A program made the position numbers and the translations under genes. The notes beneath the pieces were generated by a model, which had not been told where the DNA came from, ran no database searches, and saw only the letters and a list, made by a program, of their open reading frames with translations. A stretch of DNA of 64,000 nt from DASPNM01 sp035626515 (lineage in GTDB: Bacteria; Bacteroidota; Bacteroidia; Chitinophagales; Chitinophagaceae), in the NCBI GenBank assembly GCA_035626515.1, contig DASPNM010000029.1:150784-214783 (forward strand). The letters run 5' to 3'. Positions 28,238 to 36,650 of this stretch are shown in pieces. The stretch's first letter is position 1. Every line of letters starts with the position of its first letter.

Positions 28238-28319
28238 AGGGAAACATTTTGAGGTGAAAAAGATGTTTTGCGGAAACAATTTAAGGAGATTTTCCAAATA
28301 ATTGTGCTTCGAAGATTTT

Positions 28320-28739
28320 TCATGCTTTTTCCGGACGCTCCGAAAGCTCCAATACAGCAGTCCACTCCTCTTCGGTAACCGGCTGAACGGAAAGTCGCGC
28401 GATTCGTACCAGCGCCATATGAGCGAGCCGGGGATCTTGTTTTATGACAGAAATCGGAACGGGACGTTTTAGGGAGCGGACAGCTTTCAGATTTACGCAG
28501 ACCCAGCGCTCATCCTCCGTTGTCGGGTCCTGGTACGCTTCCCGGCTTACGCGGGCAATGCCTACGATTTCCGTGCCTTCGTTGCTGTGGTAAAAGAAAA
28601 CTTCATCTCCCGTTTTCATGCTGCGGAGGTGTCCTCGTGCCGCATAGTTGCGCACTCCGGTCCAAGTCGTTTCCTTTTCCCGCCGGAATTGCTCCCAGCT
28701 GTACGACGAAGGTTCCGATTTCACGAGCCAGTAAGCCAT
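28320..28739 (-). CDS. EVE domain protein
   Basis: EVE domains are PUA-like pockets that bind modified bases in nucleic acids. This one, 139 residues, starts MAYWLVKSEPSSYSWEQF and continues with TTWTGVRNYAARGHLRSMKTGDEVFFYHS and ERWVCVNLKAV, the conserved core. The ATG at 28739 matches the family N-terminus. The gene lies 46 bases after the LutA-like gene and may be its distal operon member. Whether it reads modified DNA, RNA or neither is not shown. Confidence 0.9.
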   Translation of the reverse strand: MAYWLVKSEPSSYSWEQFRREKETTWTGVRNYAARGHLRSMKTGDEVFFYHSNEGTEIVGIARVSREAYQDPTTEDERWVCVNLKAVRSLKRPVPISVIKQDPRLAHMALVRIARLSVQPVTEEEWTAVLELSERPEKA

Positions 28740-28785
28740 CAGAAAAAGTTGCACAAATTTAATTCGCTTTCGAAACAAAAAGGCT

Positions 28786-29505
28786 TTACCAACCACTGGC
28801 CAGCACGTCGGCGAGGTGCATCGTTTTGATCGCGTAGCCTTTCCGTTCTATGTATCCTTTCAAATGCATCAGGCAGGAATGATCGGTCGAGATCAGGTAG
28901 TCTGCTCCCGTTGCAAGGGCATGCTCCGCTTTTTGTTCAGCCATCGCCATCGAGATGGCACCAAATTTTACGGTAAATGTTCCGCCAAATCCGCAGCAGG
29001 TTTCGGCGTCGTTCAGCTCGATCAGTTCGAGTTCCTTTACGTAGGCCAGCAACTGGCGTGGTTCGCGGCGAATGCCGCACTCACGCAGGGCCGCACAGGA
29101 ATCATGGTAAGTGGCCTTGCCCTTCAGGGTGGCGCCCAGATTCTCGACCTGCAGTACCTGCACCATGAATTCTGAAAACTCAAACACCCTTTTTTTCAGA
29201 TCCGCCAGTTCGTGATGCAGCGACGAGTTTTCAAACAGCTGCCCGTAGTAATTGCGCACAAATCCTACGCAGCTCGCGCTCGGCGCGATCACGTAATCGC
29301 TGCCGGAAAAATCCCGGATGAATTTCGCACACACGGGCTTGGCCTCATCGCGGAAGCCGGCATTGAATGCTGGCTGGCCGCAACAGGTCTGCGCACTGTT
29401 GTAAGTCACTGTGCACCCCGTTTTCTCGAGCACTTTCACGAGGTTGAATGCGGTTTGCGGGTAAAGCTGGTCAACGAAACAGGGGATGAAGAGCTGGACG
29501 TTCAA
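28786..29505 (-). CDS. lutA: LutA-like (Fe-S)-binding lactate utilisation protein
   Basis: This 239-residue protein has two CCG-type cysteine-rich domains: CCGQPAFNAG (about 42-51) and ETCCGFGGTF (about 178-187), with other Cys near SCAALRECG. Such proteins form the LutABC L-lactate oxidising complex or heterodisulfide-type redox units. Here no lutB or lutC is adjacent, so its partner is elsewhere. Translation must begin with TTG at 29505: an in-frame stop lies 18 bases upstream and no ATG intervenes, and MNVQLFIPCFVDQ is the family start. It follows ribH by 10 bases. Confidence 0.86.
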   Translation of the reverse strand: MNVQLFIPCFVDQLYPQTAFNLVKVLEKTGCTVTYNSAQTCCGQPAFNAGFRDEAKPVCAKFIRDFSGSDYVIAPSASCVGFVRNYYGQLFENSSLHHELADLKKRVFEFSEFMVQVLQVENLGATLKGKATYHDSCAALRECGIRREPRQLLAYVKELELIELNDAETCCGFGGTFTVKFGAISMAMAEQKAEHALATGADYLISTDHSCLMHLKGYIERKGYAIKTMHLADVLASGW

Positions 29506-29515
29506 GGGTAGAAAA

Positions 29516-30010
29516 TTATTTTTTCAGGCTCCTGTTCAGCGAGATCATTTTCAAAGCGGTGATCGCCGCTTCGCGGCCCCGGTGCCCGCCCCTGCCCCCG
29601 GCGCGGTCGCGGGCCTGCTTTTCGTTTTCGGCCATCAGCACGCCGAATATGGTCGGCATCGGGAGACTCAGGTTCAGCTGCAGCACACCTTCGGTTACCG
29701 CCTTACAAACATAATCGAAATGGGCCGTTTCGCCCCGGATCACGCACGCGAGGGCGATGAACGCATCAGGCCGTTTCCGGGGCGTGGCGCTCTGCAGAAA
29801 GCTGAGGACAGCGAAAGGAATTTCGAAGGCTCCCGGAACGGTATGGGTAATGATCTTCTTTACTTTGTGCTGCTGCAACTCGTCGACGCATCCTTTTTCC
29901 AGCTCGTCCACGATCGCGCTGTTCCATTCAGTACGAATCACGACCACGCAGGCATTCCCGATGTCGGGATTTTCCGTTTTCAGCAAACCGGTATTTGCGG
30001 CTCTGGCCAT
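29516..30010 (-). CDS. ribH: 6,7-dimethyl-8-ribityllumazine synthase
   Basis: The 164-residue product makes the penultimate riboflavin precursor from ribitylaminouracil and dihydroxybutanone phosphate. Features seen are FEIPFAVLSFL, the substrate region VIRGETAHFDYVCKAVTEG with the catalytic His, and PTIFGVL. The C-terminal NRAGGRGGHRGREAA-like stretch holds the Arg that contacts phosphate. It follows the upstream TPR gene by one base, so the two are surely co-transcribed. It is the only riboflavin gene here. Confidence 0.96.
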   Translation of the reverse strand: MARAANTGLLKTENPDIGNACVVVIRTEWNSAIVDELEKGCVDELQQHKVKKIITHTVPGAFEIPFAVLSFLQSATPRKRPDAFIALACVIRGETAHFDYVCKAVTEGVLQLNLSLPMPTIFGVLMAENEKQARDRAGGRGGHRGREAAITALKMISLNRSLKK

Positions 30011-30011
30011 T

Positions 30012-30698
30012 TCAATCCTCGGTCTCGTACACGCCGAGCTGGGCGAGGTATTTGTCCGCGTCGTAGCCTTGCGGGGTTTTGGGGAATTTCGTTTTCAGTT
30101 CGCGGAACAGCTCGATCGCTTCTTCCTTGTTATTCAGCACGCGCGCAGCGAAGTAGGCTGCGGTAAAAAGGTATTCTGCCGAATTTGCTTCGTCTTCCTC
30201 GAAATGCCGCGCCGCTTTCCGGTAATAATCGAACGCTTCGTCGTTCTTCGCAAGGTCTGCGTGCGCGTCGCCCAGGAGCTTATAGGCTCTCGCCTGCACC
30301 ATGCGCGAACGAGTGCTGAATTTTTTCAGATGCCGGATCGCATTTTGCGGATCGCCGAGCTTCAAATAGCAGCTGCCCGCATAAAACCGCGCCAGCTTTC
30401 CTGATTTCGTGCCGCCGTACTTATCGATTACACGGAGAAACCCGGGATACAGGCCGTCGCCGTTTAATGCCAGACGAACGGAATCCAGGCGGTAATACTC
30501 TTCTGCTTTAAACATTGCATCCTGCGCCTTCGTTTCCTGCGGTCCCTTCACGAAGGTCTTGTAGCCAAACCAGCCTGCTGCGGCCAGAATAACCACCACC
30601 GCTGCAATCGTAAGCGGTTTACTGTATCGCTCCCAGAAATCTCTCGCCCGCGCAATCACCACTTCCGCGCCTTCGCCTTCATATTTCTTTTCTGCCAT
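30012..30698 (-). CDS. Single-pass membrane TPR protein (YfgM-like)
   Basis: The 228-residue protein has an N-terminal cytoplasmic stretch, one membrane helix (about 29-47, LTIAAVVVILAAAGWFGYK), and a TPR repeat region with phrases such as LARFYAGSCYLKLGDPQNAIRHL and ARAYKLLGDAHADLAKNDEAFDYY. This is the layout of YfgM, an accessory of the Sec translocon or periplasmic chaperone network, though identity is not secure. It sits 30 bases after pdhA and one base before ribH, giving the order pdhA, TPR, ribH, lutA, EVE. Confidence 0.8.
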   Translation of the reverse strand: MAEKKYEGEGAEVVIARARDFWERYSKPLTIAAVVVILAAAGWFGYKTFVKGPQETKAQDAMFKAEEYYRLDSVRLALNGDGLYPGFLRVIDKYGGTKSGKLARFYAGSCYLKLGDPQNAIRHLKKFSTRSRMVQARAYKLLGDAHADLAKNDEAFDYYRKAARHFEEDEANSAEYLFTAAYFAARVLNNKEEAIELFRELKTKFPKTPQGYDADKYLAQLGVYETED

Positions 30699-30728
30699 AT
30701 TCTGTTTTTTGGTTCGGTATGAATCTGA

Positions 30729-31724
30729 TTAATCGACAATGAACGGATAGCTGGGGTCCACGTACACGTCTTTGAGCACTTCGCTGTCGTCCGGCCAGGG
30801 ACTTTCCTCTGCAAAGCGAACGGAGTCTGCCACGATTCCTTCAACCCGCTGGTCAATTGCACGGATCTCATCTTCGCTGGCAACTTTGTTGTCCAGTATC
30901 GTGCGAAGGAGCTGCTGGATGGGATCTTTTTCGCGGTAGCTGTCGACCTCTTCCTTTGCGCGGTACTTTTGCGGGTCGCTGATCGAGTGGCCCTTGTACC
31001 GGTACGTTTTCATCTCGAGCAGCGTGGGTCCGCCTTTTTCGCGGGCTCTTTTTACTGCGCGGGCCACCGCGTCATGCACGTCTTCGGCACGCATCCCATC
31101 CACCGCATCGCCGGGCATCTCGTACGCATCCGCGAGTTTGTAAATATCCACCACGTTGGAAGTGCGCTCCACCGAAGTTCCCATCGCGTAGTTATTGTTC
31201 TCGCAAATGAAAATGACCGGCAGCTTCCAGAGCATTGCCAAATTGAACGTTTCGTGCAGCATTCCCTGCCGAGCTGCTCCGTCGCCGAAAAAGCAGAGCA
31301 CTACATTGTCGGTACCGCGATACTGCTCGGCGAAAGCCAGCCCGGCACCCGTCCCAATTTGCGCACCAACGATGCCGTGTCCGCCATAAAAGTTCACCTC
31401 CTTTCCAAAGAAGTGCATGCTTCCCCCCTTTCCTTTCGCGCACCCCGTGGATTTTCCGTACAGCTCGGCCATGCAGCTGTTTACCGATACTCCCTTTGCG
31501 ATTGCCAGCCCGTGGTCGCGATAAGCGGTAATGAAAAGATCTTCCGGGCGGGTCGCCGTCATACATCCCGCCGCTATTGCTTCCTGCCCTATATATGCAT
31601 GAAAAAAACCGCGAATCTTTCCATCCATCTTGTACTTCTCTTCGGCCATCAGCTCGAACTGACGGATGAGTTGCATCAGCTCGTACCAGTAGAGGTAAGT
31701 TTCCCTGGAAAATTTCGTCGGCAA
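30729..31724 (-). CDS. pdhA: Pyruvate dehydrogenase E1 component alpha subunit
   Basis: E1 alpha binds thiamine diphosphate and decarboxylates pyruvate. The ThDP motif GDGAARQGMLHETFNLAMLWKLPVIFICENNNYAMG is clear, as is GKIRGFFHAYIGQEA. GHSISDPQKYR is the phosphorylation-loop-like segment. No ATG fits the N-terminus: reading frames begin with TTG at 31766 or at 31724. I choose 31724 because a perfect TATTTTTG -7 box (31744-31751) lies inside the longer version, and 331 residues is the usual Bacteroidota length. It heads an operon, and no E1 beta gene is adjacent. Confidence 0.92.
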   Translation of the reverse strand: MPTKFSRETYLYWYELMQLIRQFELMAEEKYKMDGKIRGFFHAYIGQEAIAAGCMTATRPEDLFITAYRDHGLAIAKGVSVNSCMAELYGKSTGCAKGKGGSMHFFGKEVNFYGGHGIVGAQIGTGAGLAFAEQYRGTDNVVLCFFGDGAARQGMLHETFNLAMLWKLPVIFICENNNYAMGTSVERTSNVVDIYKLADAYEMPGDAVDGMRAEDVHDAVARAVKRAREKGGPTLLEMKTYRYKGHSISDPQKYRAKEEVDSYREKDPIQQLLRTILDNKVASEDEIRAIDQRVEGIVADSVRFAEESPWPDDSEVLKDVYVDPSYPFIVD

Positions 31725-31743
31725 GGGCTGGAAATTAAGGCCG

Positions 31744-31751
31744 CAAAAATA
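31744..31751 (-). promoter_or_regulatory. Candidate -7 box of the pdhA operon
   Basis: A perfect TATTTTTG on the minus strand, 19 bases before the preferred TTG start. No TTTG box is visible at the standard spacing, so it is less certain. Confidence 0.5.
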
Positions 31752-31802
31752 AGGGAAAGCGGCCAATTTAGCCCCGGGTATTCTTTTATATTGCAGCGCT
31801 TT

Positions 31803-32882
31803 ATGCTATCGGTTACGAGCCTGTCCCTGACGGATTTCAGGAACTACGCAAGCCGGCAGTTCCGCTTCGAACAACGGATTGTCTGCATCTGCGGCAACAA
31901 TGGGGCCGGCAAGACCAATTTGCTGGACGCGATTCATTACCTCTGTTTTACCAAAAGCTACTTTACCCGCGATGCGCAGGCGGTGCGCCACGGGAGCGCC
32001 GGGTTTCGCATCGAAGCGGAGTTCATGCGCCTGGAAAAACCGGAACGCGCCGTTTGCGTGCTGCGCGAAAATGGAAGGAAGGAATTCCTGGTGGACGGAA
32101 TTGTGGTGGAGAGGTTTTCCAAACACATCGGGCATTACCCCTGCGTCATCATTGCCCCCGACGACTCGATTCTCATCACAGGGGGCAGCGAGGAACGCCG
32201 CAGGTTCATTGACTCGATCCTTTCGCAGCTGGACAATGAGTACCTGCAACAGCTGATCGCGCACAACCGGGTGCTGCAGCAGCGCAATTCCTGGCTGTTG
32301 TCGCTGGCGGAAACGCGATCTTCAGATTATTCGGTCCTGGACGTTCTTGACGAACAGCTCGCGGGCTTCAGCGGGTTTCTGTTTGACCGCCGAAAAGAGT
32401 TCTTTGTGCATTTTCTGCCTCGGGTCAACCGCCTTTACCAGGAGATCGCGCGGCGGCACGAGCAGCTCGAGCTTTTTTATGAAAGCCAGCTACTCGATGT
32501 TGACGTCCGTGCGCTCCTCCGCGCAAGTCGTGCAAAAGACCTGCAGGCCGCGCGGACTACCGCCGGTATCCACCGCGACGAGCTGCAAATGAACCTGGAC
32601 AGTCGGCCTTTTCGCAGCATAGCTTCGCAGGGTCAGCGCAAGAGCCTCCTCTTTGCGCTCAAGCTCGCGGAACTGCAGGTTTTGCAGGAACAAAAAAAGT
32701 TCCCTCCTCTCCTGCTGCTCGACGACGTGTTTGAAAAGCTCGATGAGGAGCGAATCAACAACCTGCTCAAAAAAGTATGCATCGAAAACGAAGGACAGGT
32801 TTTTATTACCGACACCAATGAGCAAAGACTGCGCAGCCATTTGGAACGAATCGGCGCAGGGTTTCAGCTGATCCACCTTTGA
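31803..32882 (+). CDS. recF: DNA replication and repair protein RecF
   Basis: The 359-residue ATPase loads RecA at gaps as part of RecFOR. The Walker A motif GNNGAGKTNLLDAIHYL is near residue 32, a Walker B-like PPLLLLDDVFEKLDEERI near 305, and the signature SQGQRKSLLFALKLAEL near 275. The ATG at 31803 begins MLSVTSLSLTDFRNY, the standard N-terminus. It is divergent from pdhA with only 37-79 bases between starts, so both promoters are packed together. Its TGA stop is reused in the -33 box of the next gene. Confidence 0.95.
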   Translation: MLSVTSLSLTDFRNYASRQFRFEQRIVCICGNNGAGKTNLLDAIHYLCFTKSYFTRDAQAVRHGSAGFRIEAEFMRLEKPERAVCVLRENGRKEFLVDGIVVERFSKHIGHYPCVIIAPDDSILITGGSEERRRFIDSILSQLDNEYLQQLIAHNRVLQQRNSWLLSLAETRSSDYSVLDVLDEQLAGFSGFLFDRRKEFFVHFLPRVNRLYQEIARRHEQLELFYESQLLDVDVRALLRASRAKDLQAARTTAGIHRDELQMNLDSRPFRSIASQGQRKSLLFALKLAELQVLQEQKKFPPLLLLDDVFEKLDEERINNLLKKVCIENEGQVFITDTNEQRLRSHLERIGAGFQLIHL

Positions 32883-32910
32883 CTTCCAGGGGCCAAACCG
32901 ATTAACTTTG
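32878..32910 (+). promoter_or_regulatory. Promoter of the DUF721 gene, built from the recF stop
   Basis: TTTG (32878-32881) comes from the last recF codon and its TGA. After 21 bases comes a perfect TAACTTTG -7 box (32903-32910). The ATG follows five bases later, which implies a leaderless or nearly leaderless transcript. Confidence 0.7.
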
Positions 32911-32915
32911 CGGAA

Positions 32916-33197
32916 ATGGGAGAATACTCACTCGCCGAGGCCCTGCGCCAGTTCCTGGAGGGTAGCCGCATCAAGGGCTCCATCCAGGCTATGCAGATCG
33001 AAGAGGCCTGGGAGGAGATCATGGGCAAGACCGTCGCGCGCTATACCGAAAAAATCCAGATCATTGGCGACCGGCTCTTCATCACGACGCAGGTCGCTCC
33101 CCTGAAGCAGGAACTCATCTACCAAAAAGAAAAAATAAAGCAACGGGTCAACGAAGCGCTGGGGCAGAAAGTCGTCAACGACGTGGTCATTCAATGA
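32916..33197 (+). CDS. DUF721 (DciA-like) protein
   Basis: A 93-residue protein with the DUF721 core: LAEALRQFLEGSRIKGSIQAMQIEEAWEEIMGKTVARYT, then GDRLFITTQVAPLKQELIYQKEKIKQRVNEALG and VNDVVIQ. DciA-type DUF721 proteins help load the replicative helicase in bacteria without DnaC. Bacteroidota members are short like this one. It follows recF on the same strand, fitting a replication-related pair, although it has its own promoter. Confidence 0.88.
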   Translation: MGEYSLAEALRQFLEGSRIKGSIQAMQIEEAWEEIMGKTVARYTEKIQIIGDRLFITTQVAPLKQELIYQKEKIKQRVNEALGQKVVNDVVIQ

Positions 33198-33220
33198 GTG
33201 CCGTACTCAAAACGAATCCT

Positions 33221-33643
33221 CTACCTTGGGTTTAACCGATGAACTCCCGAAAGCGGGAGCGCCTCCCACCGGTCGCCGGATTTGAAGATGGCGAAAACTC
33301 CGCCAAGCGTATCGTATGCTGCACCGTCCGTGGGCCAAATCCGTACCAGTGTGGCTACTGCAACATAATGCCCCTTTTCTTTTGCTTCGGCGTGCATAAC
33401 TTTCGCGCTGTCGGAACCGATCCCCAAAACCGTTGCATCTACGGGCCCTTCGTCCGGGCCCCTGAGATCGTGAATTTTCACCACATCCCTGTCGGATAGG
33501 TGCTGGCCGCCCATGCTTTGTACGACCATAAAGAGCTCGAACGCAGCGCGGACCGATTTTTCGGCTTCCTTTCGCGAAAGGCCGTTCTTTCCGCAGCCGT
33601 AAAAAAGCGCAAATCCAACTGTGAACAGGAAAATGTACCGCAT
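33221..33643 (-). CDS. Small lipoprotein, function unknown
   Basis: The 140-residue protein starts with MRYIFLFTVGFALFYGC, a signal peptide with lipobox Cys17. The rest is a compact alpha/beta domain with KHDLRGPDEG-type and RWEALPLSGVHRL segments, and no family I recognise. The ATG at 33643 is chosen because it begins the signal peptide. It lies 96 bases after the permease gene in the same direction and may end that operon. Confidence 0.7.
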   Translation of the reverse strand: MRYIFLFTVGFALFYGCGKNGLSRKEAEKSVRAAFELFMVVQSMGGQHLSDRDVVKIHDLRGPDEGPVDATVLGIGSDSAKVMHAEAKEKGHYVAVATLVRIWPTDGAAYDTLGGVFAIFKSGDRWEALPLSGVHRLNPR

Positions 33644-33739
33644 AAAAAAGAGTTTTGATTCCATCTGCGATACGGAGAATTTTTGTTGCCGGGGTCAGGA
33701 GTACAGAAAGTTAGTACAAATTCCAAAGTGCGCACGCCG

Positions 33740-34789
33740 CTATTGGATGCGCACCCTCGGATCTACGACACCATACAGGATGTCGGCAATGATGTTGATC
33801 AGTATAAAAAACGTGGCGGAGATCAGCACTGCTCCCATAACGACCGGGTAATCCAGCTTCTCGAGCGCGTCTACCGTGATTTTTCCAATCCCCTGCCATC
33901 CGAAAATATACTCGACGAAAAAGGCCCCCGCAAGAAGCTCGGCAAACCACCCGGTTACGGCAGTGATCACCGGGTTGAGCGCGTTCCGGAGACCGTGCTT
34001 CCAAATTACCTGCCTTCGGGAAAGCCCTTTGGCGTAAGCGGTGCGGATATAGTCCTGGTCGAGGACATCGAGCATGGCGCTCCGCGTGAGCTGCGTGATG
34101 ATTGCCATCGGCCTGATACCGAGCGTAAGTGCGGGCAAAACCAGGTTTTGCAAACTCAATCTTTTTTCTCCCGTCACGGAATCAATGCTGTACCAGCTCC
34201 CCGAAATGTGCAAACCCGTCCAGTCGCTGAGTACAAATCCAAAAACATAGGCAATGATGATGCCCATGAAAAATGACGGAGCCGAAATGCCGAGTATGCT
34301 GGTAAATACCGCTGAGGTGTCCAGCCATGTATTCTGTCGGGCGGCAGCCAGTACACCCAGCGGTATTCCCAACAGTACAGCAATTCCCATTGCGGCGACA
34401 GCCAGCATGATGGTGCCGGGCAAAGCCTGCATCAGGATGCTGCCGACGTCCCGCCGGGTTTGATACGACCGCCGCAGATAGGGAAGCTTGATGGCAATCT
34501 TTGTTTCGCCTCCGACAAAAACTCCCCTTAGCTTCTTCCTTTCGATCTCGTCCGCTGAATGCAGGCTGAGCGGCGAGACGTCATTCAGGTAAAACAGGAA
34601 TTGTTTCCATTTCGGCTGATCCAGGTAAAGCTCACGGCGGATGTTCGCCTGCGTTGCCGAGTCGCCGGTCTGGCCCATCACCAGCCTGGAAGGATCTCCG
34701 AAACCCTGGAAAAGAAAGAAAACGAGCATCACCACGCCCAGCAGGACGAGCAGGCCGTAGAAAATTTTTTTTGCGATATAACGAAACAC
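33740..34789 (-). CDS. ABC transporter permease, DppB/OppB family
   Basis: This 349-residue inner-membrane protein has six hydrophobic helices and the binding-protein-dependent permease signature: GIPLGVLAAARQNTWLD and then TRSAMLDVLDQDYIRTAYAKGLSRRQVIWKHGLRNAL, the EAA loop. N-terminal KKIFYGLLVLLGVVMLVFFLF is the first helix of peptide/nickel permeases. No second permease, ATPase or binding protein is in the window. The start is GTG, overlapping the TAG stop of the upstream gene by one base (TAGTG), so translation is probably coupled. Confidence 0.93.
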   Translation of the reverse strand: MFRYIAKKIFYGLLVLLGVVMLVFFLFQGFGDPSRLVMGQTGDSATQANIRRELYLDQPKWKQFLFYLNDVSPLSLHSADEIERKKLRGVFVGGETKIAIKLPYLRRSYQTRRDVGSILMQALPGTIMLAVAAMGIAVLLGIPLGVLAAARQNTWLDTSAVFTSILGISAPSFFMGIIIAYVFGFVLSDWTGLHISGSWYSIDSVTGEKRLSLQNLVLPALTLGIRPMAIITQLTRSAMLDVLDQDYIRTAYAKGLSRRQVIWKHGLRNALNPVITAVTGWFAELLAGAFFVEYIFGWQGIGKITVDALEKLDYPVVMGAVLISATFFILINIIADILYGVVDPRVRIQ

Positions 34790-35985
34790 TACCTGATTTT
34801 AGAACTGTCAACGGGCATCGGCAGGCTGTCGGCGGGAACGGTTCGTTGCCGCGCCTGTTTCACTACAAGCGGGCGCAATTTCTTTTCCGCTTTCTGCATT
34901 TCCCTAAAACTCCATTTTCCAAGCACTGTACCTGCCGCGAGCACGTACACCGTCGGGTTGGCGCGTGCGGCAGTGCGGATCGCGGTGTAATCACAGGTCA
35001 GCACCTGGATGCGGGCAAATTCTGTCGACTTCAGCATACGGTACGCTTCTTCCGGCTGTGTTGTGATCAGGTAAGCAGGGACTCCCTTCTCTCCTGCCAG
35101 CCGCCAGACGCGCGCAAAATCTTTTTCCCACCGCGACACGGGATTTGAAAAGGTTTCGCAGAAAAGCAGCACAGAATACTCATTTGAAAGTACGTGCTCC
35201 GTGGAATCTGTATTCGTTGATCCTGACAGTATGAATCCTTTGATAGGCGGCTCGTTGTTCTTTCCCTTGCGGACAACTTTGTCGTAACGGCTGACGAATT
35301 TGTACGCATCGGAGCTGAAGTCTGCAGGGAACTGGTCGGCGGTAAATTCCACGCGCTTTCCGTCTTTTTCATAAACGAAAGTAATGACCGTACTGTCGGG
35401 GATGGCGTTAGCAGGGATCTTCATCTGCTCCTTAATGTTGTTGCCTTTGCGGAAAGGCAGGCAATCCACCACCGGCAGGTAATTCAGCGTCCACCACTGC
35501 ATTCCGAATGCAACGAGAAAGGTAGCTCCCATCAGCACCGCAGAAACACGGTTGGAGAAAACGGGCGTGATCTGTTTGCGAAAGGCAAAAAGGAATCCGA
35601 TCAGCAGGAGCAGGGCGAGGTCTTTCAGGAACGAGGTTTTCGTGCTGATTGGAATACAATCGCCGAAGCACCCGCAGTTTTTGAATTTCCCGGAAAAATG
35701 GGCGTAAGCGGTAAGAAATGTAAAAAAGACTATCAGAAGAAGGAGCAGCCAGCTGAACAGCCGCATTTGCCAGCCGGTCAAAAGAGCCATGCCTGCGATG
35801 ATCTCGAAACCGATCACTGCGATCGAAAGTCCGAGCGTCCAGGAATGAAATGAGCTCATTCCCCAGAGATCAAAGAACTCCTGCATCTTGTAGCTCAGTC
35901 CAAGCGGATCATTGGCTTTCACCAGTCCCGAGAAAAGAAACAGGATGCCGACAAGCACACGGGTAATATGGAGAACTGGTTTCAT
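34789..35985 (-). CDS. BT_3928 family protein: DoxX-like membrane domain plus thioredoxin-like tail
   Basis: The first 155 residues hold four membrane helices of the DoxX/MauE type (FLFSGLVKANDPLGL, IAVIGFEIIAGMALLTG, LLLLIVFFTFLTAY and CFGDCIPISTKTSF). The C-terminal 200 residues read like a degenerate thioredoxin fold (VLLFCETFSNPVSRWEKDF, NPTVYVLAAGTVLGKW). Cys pairs in the membrane part suggest thiol redox, but the role is unproved. The ATG overlaps the DUF1599 stop by four bases. The DUF1599-BT_3928 order next to folP is a conserved Bacteroidota neighbourhood. Confidence 0.85.
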   Translation of the reverse strand: MKPVLHITRVLVGILFLFSGLVKANDPLGLSYKMQEFFDLWGMSSFHSWTLGLSIAVIGFEIIAGMALLTGWQMRLFSWLLLLLIVFFTFLTAYAHFSGKFKNCGCFGDCIPISTKTSFLKDLALLLLIGFLFAFRKQITPVFSNRVSAVLMGATFLVAFGMQWWTLNYLPVVDCLPFRKGNNIKEQMKIPANAIPDSTVITFVYEKDGKRVEFTADQFPADFSSDAYKFVSRYDKVVRKGKNNEPPIKGFILSGSTNTDSTEHVLSNEYSVLLFCETFSNPVSRWEKDFARVWRLAGEKGVPAYLITTQPEEAYRMLKSTEFARIQVLTCDYTAIRTAARANPTVYVLAAGTVLGKWSFREMQKAEKKLRPLVVKQARQRTVPADSLPMPVDSSKIR

Positions 35986-36527
35986 GAGGAAGCAACCGAT
36001 TCGTTCATCAGGATGAGCGCGAAGACGGCATAATTCAATATGTCCAGATAATTCGCGTCCACCCCTTCGCTCACCAGAGTTTTCCCTTCGTTGGCCAGGA
36101 TCTGGCGGATACGCTGCAGCTTCATCAGGATCAGGTCGGTAAAACTTTCCTGGCTCATTTGCCGCCAGGCCTCGCCGTAATCATGGTTCTTGTCTTCCAT
36201 GAGGGAGCGGGCGCGACTCGCATAAACATCATACAGCGTTGCCGCCTCCGTGGGATCCATTTCTTCGGGCGCATCTTCCGGCAGTCCAAGTTGAATCAAT
36301 CCAATGATCGCGTAATTCACAATTCCCCGAAATTCGGCAGCGATGTCATCTTCCACCTTTTGCCGTCCTTTTTCCTGGATAGTTCGTATCCGCTGGGCCT
36401 TGATGTAGATCTGGTCAACGATCGAGATGGTGCGAAGCACGCGCCAGGCGGTTCCGTAATCCCGGGCTTTCTTGATGAAGATATTCCTGCAGGAAGCGAT
36501 GACTTCGTCGTATTGCTGGTTGGTCAT
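35982..36527 (-). CDS. DUF1599 domain protein
   Basis: This 181-residue protein carries two copies of one helical motif: KARDYGTAWRVLRTISIVDQIYIKAQRIRTIQE at about 19-51, and KNHDYGEAWRQMSQESFTDLILMKLQRIRQIL at about 113-144, each followed by an NYAIIGLIQL-like or NYAVFALILM-like tail. DUF1599 is related to nucleotide pyrophosphohydrolase-like helical folds, though no function is established for it. It leads the operon with BT_3928 and the permease and is divergent from folP. Confidence 0.88.
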   Translation of the reverse strand: MTNQQYDEVIASCRNIFIKKARDYGTAWRVLRTISIVDQIYIKAQRIRTIQEKGRQKVEDDIAAEFRGIVNYAIIGLIQLGLPEDAPEEMDPTEAATLYDVYASRARSLMEDKNHDYGEAWRQMSQESFTDLILMKLQRIRQILANEGKTLVSEGVDANYLDILNYAVFALILMNESVASS

Positions 36528-36650
36528 GGGATTGCGTCGGTGATGCTGGCGAACAGCGGTTCATCCGGAGACGATGACTCGGCGATCCGGGTGGGCGCGG
36601 GACTGCGAGTTACCGTTACCTTTAGCTCCAAAAATAGCGAACATCGACTA

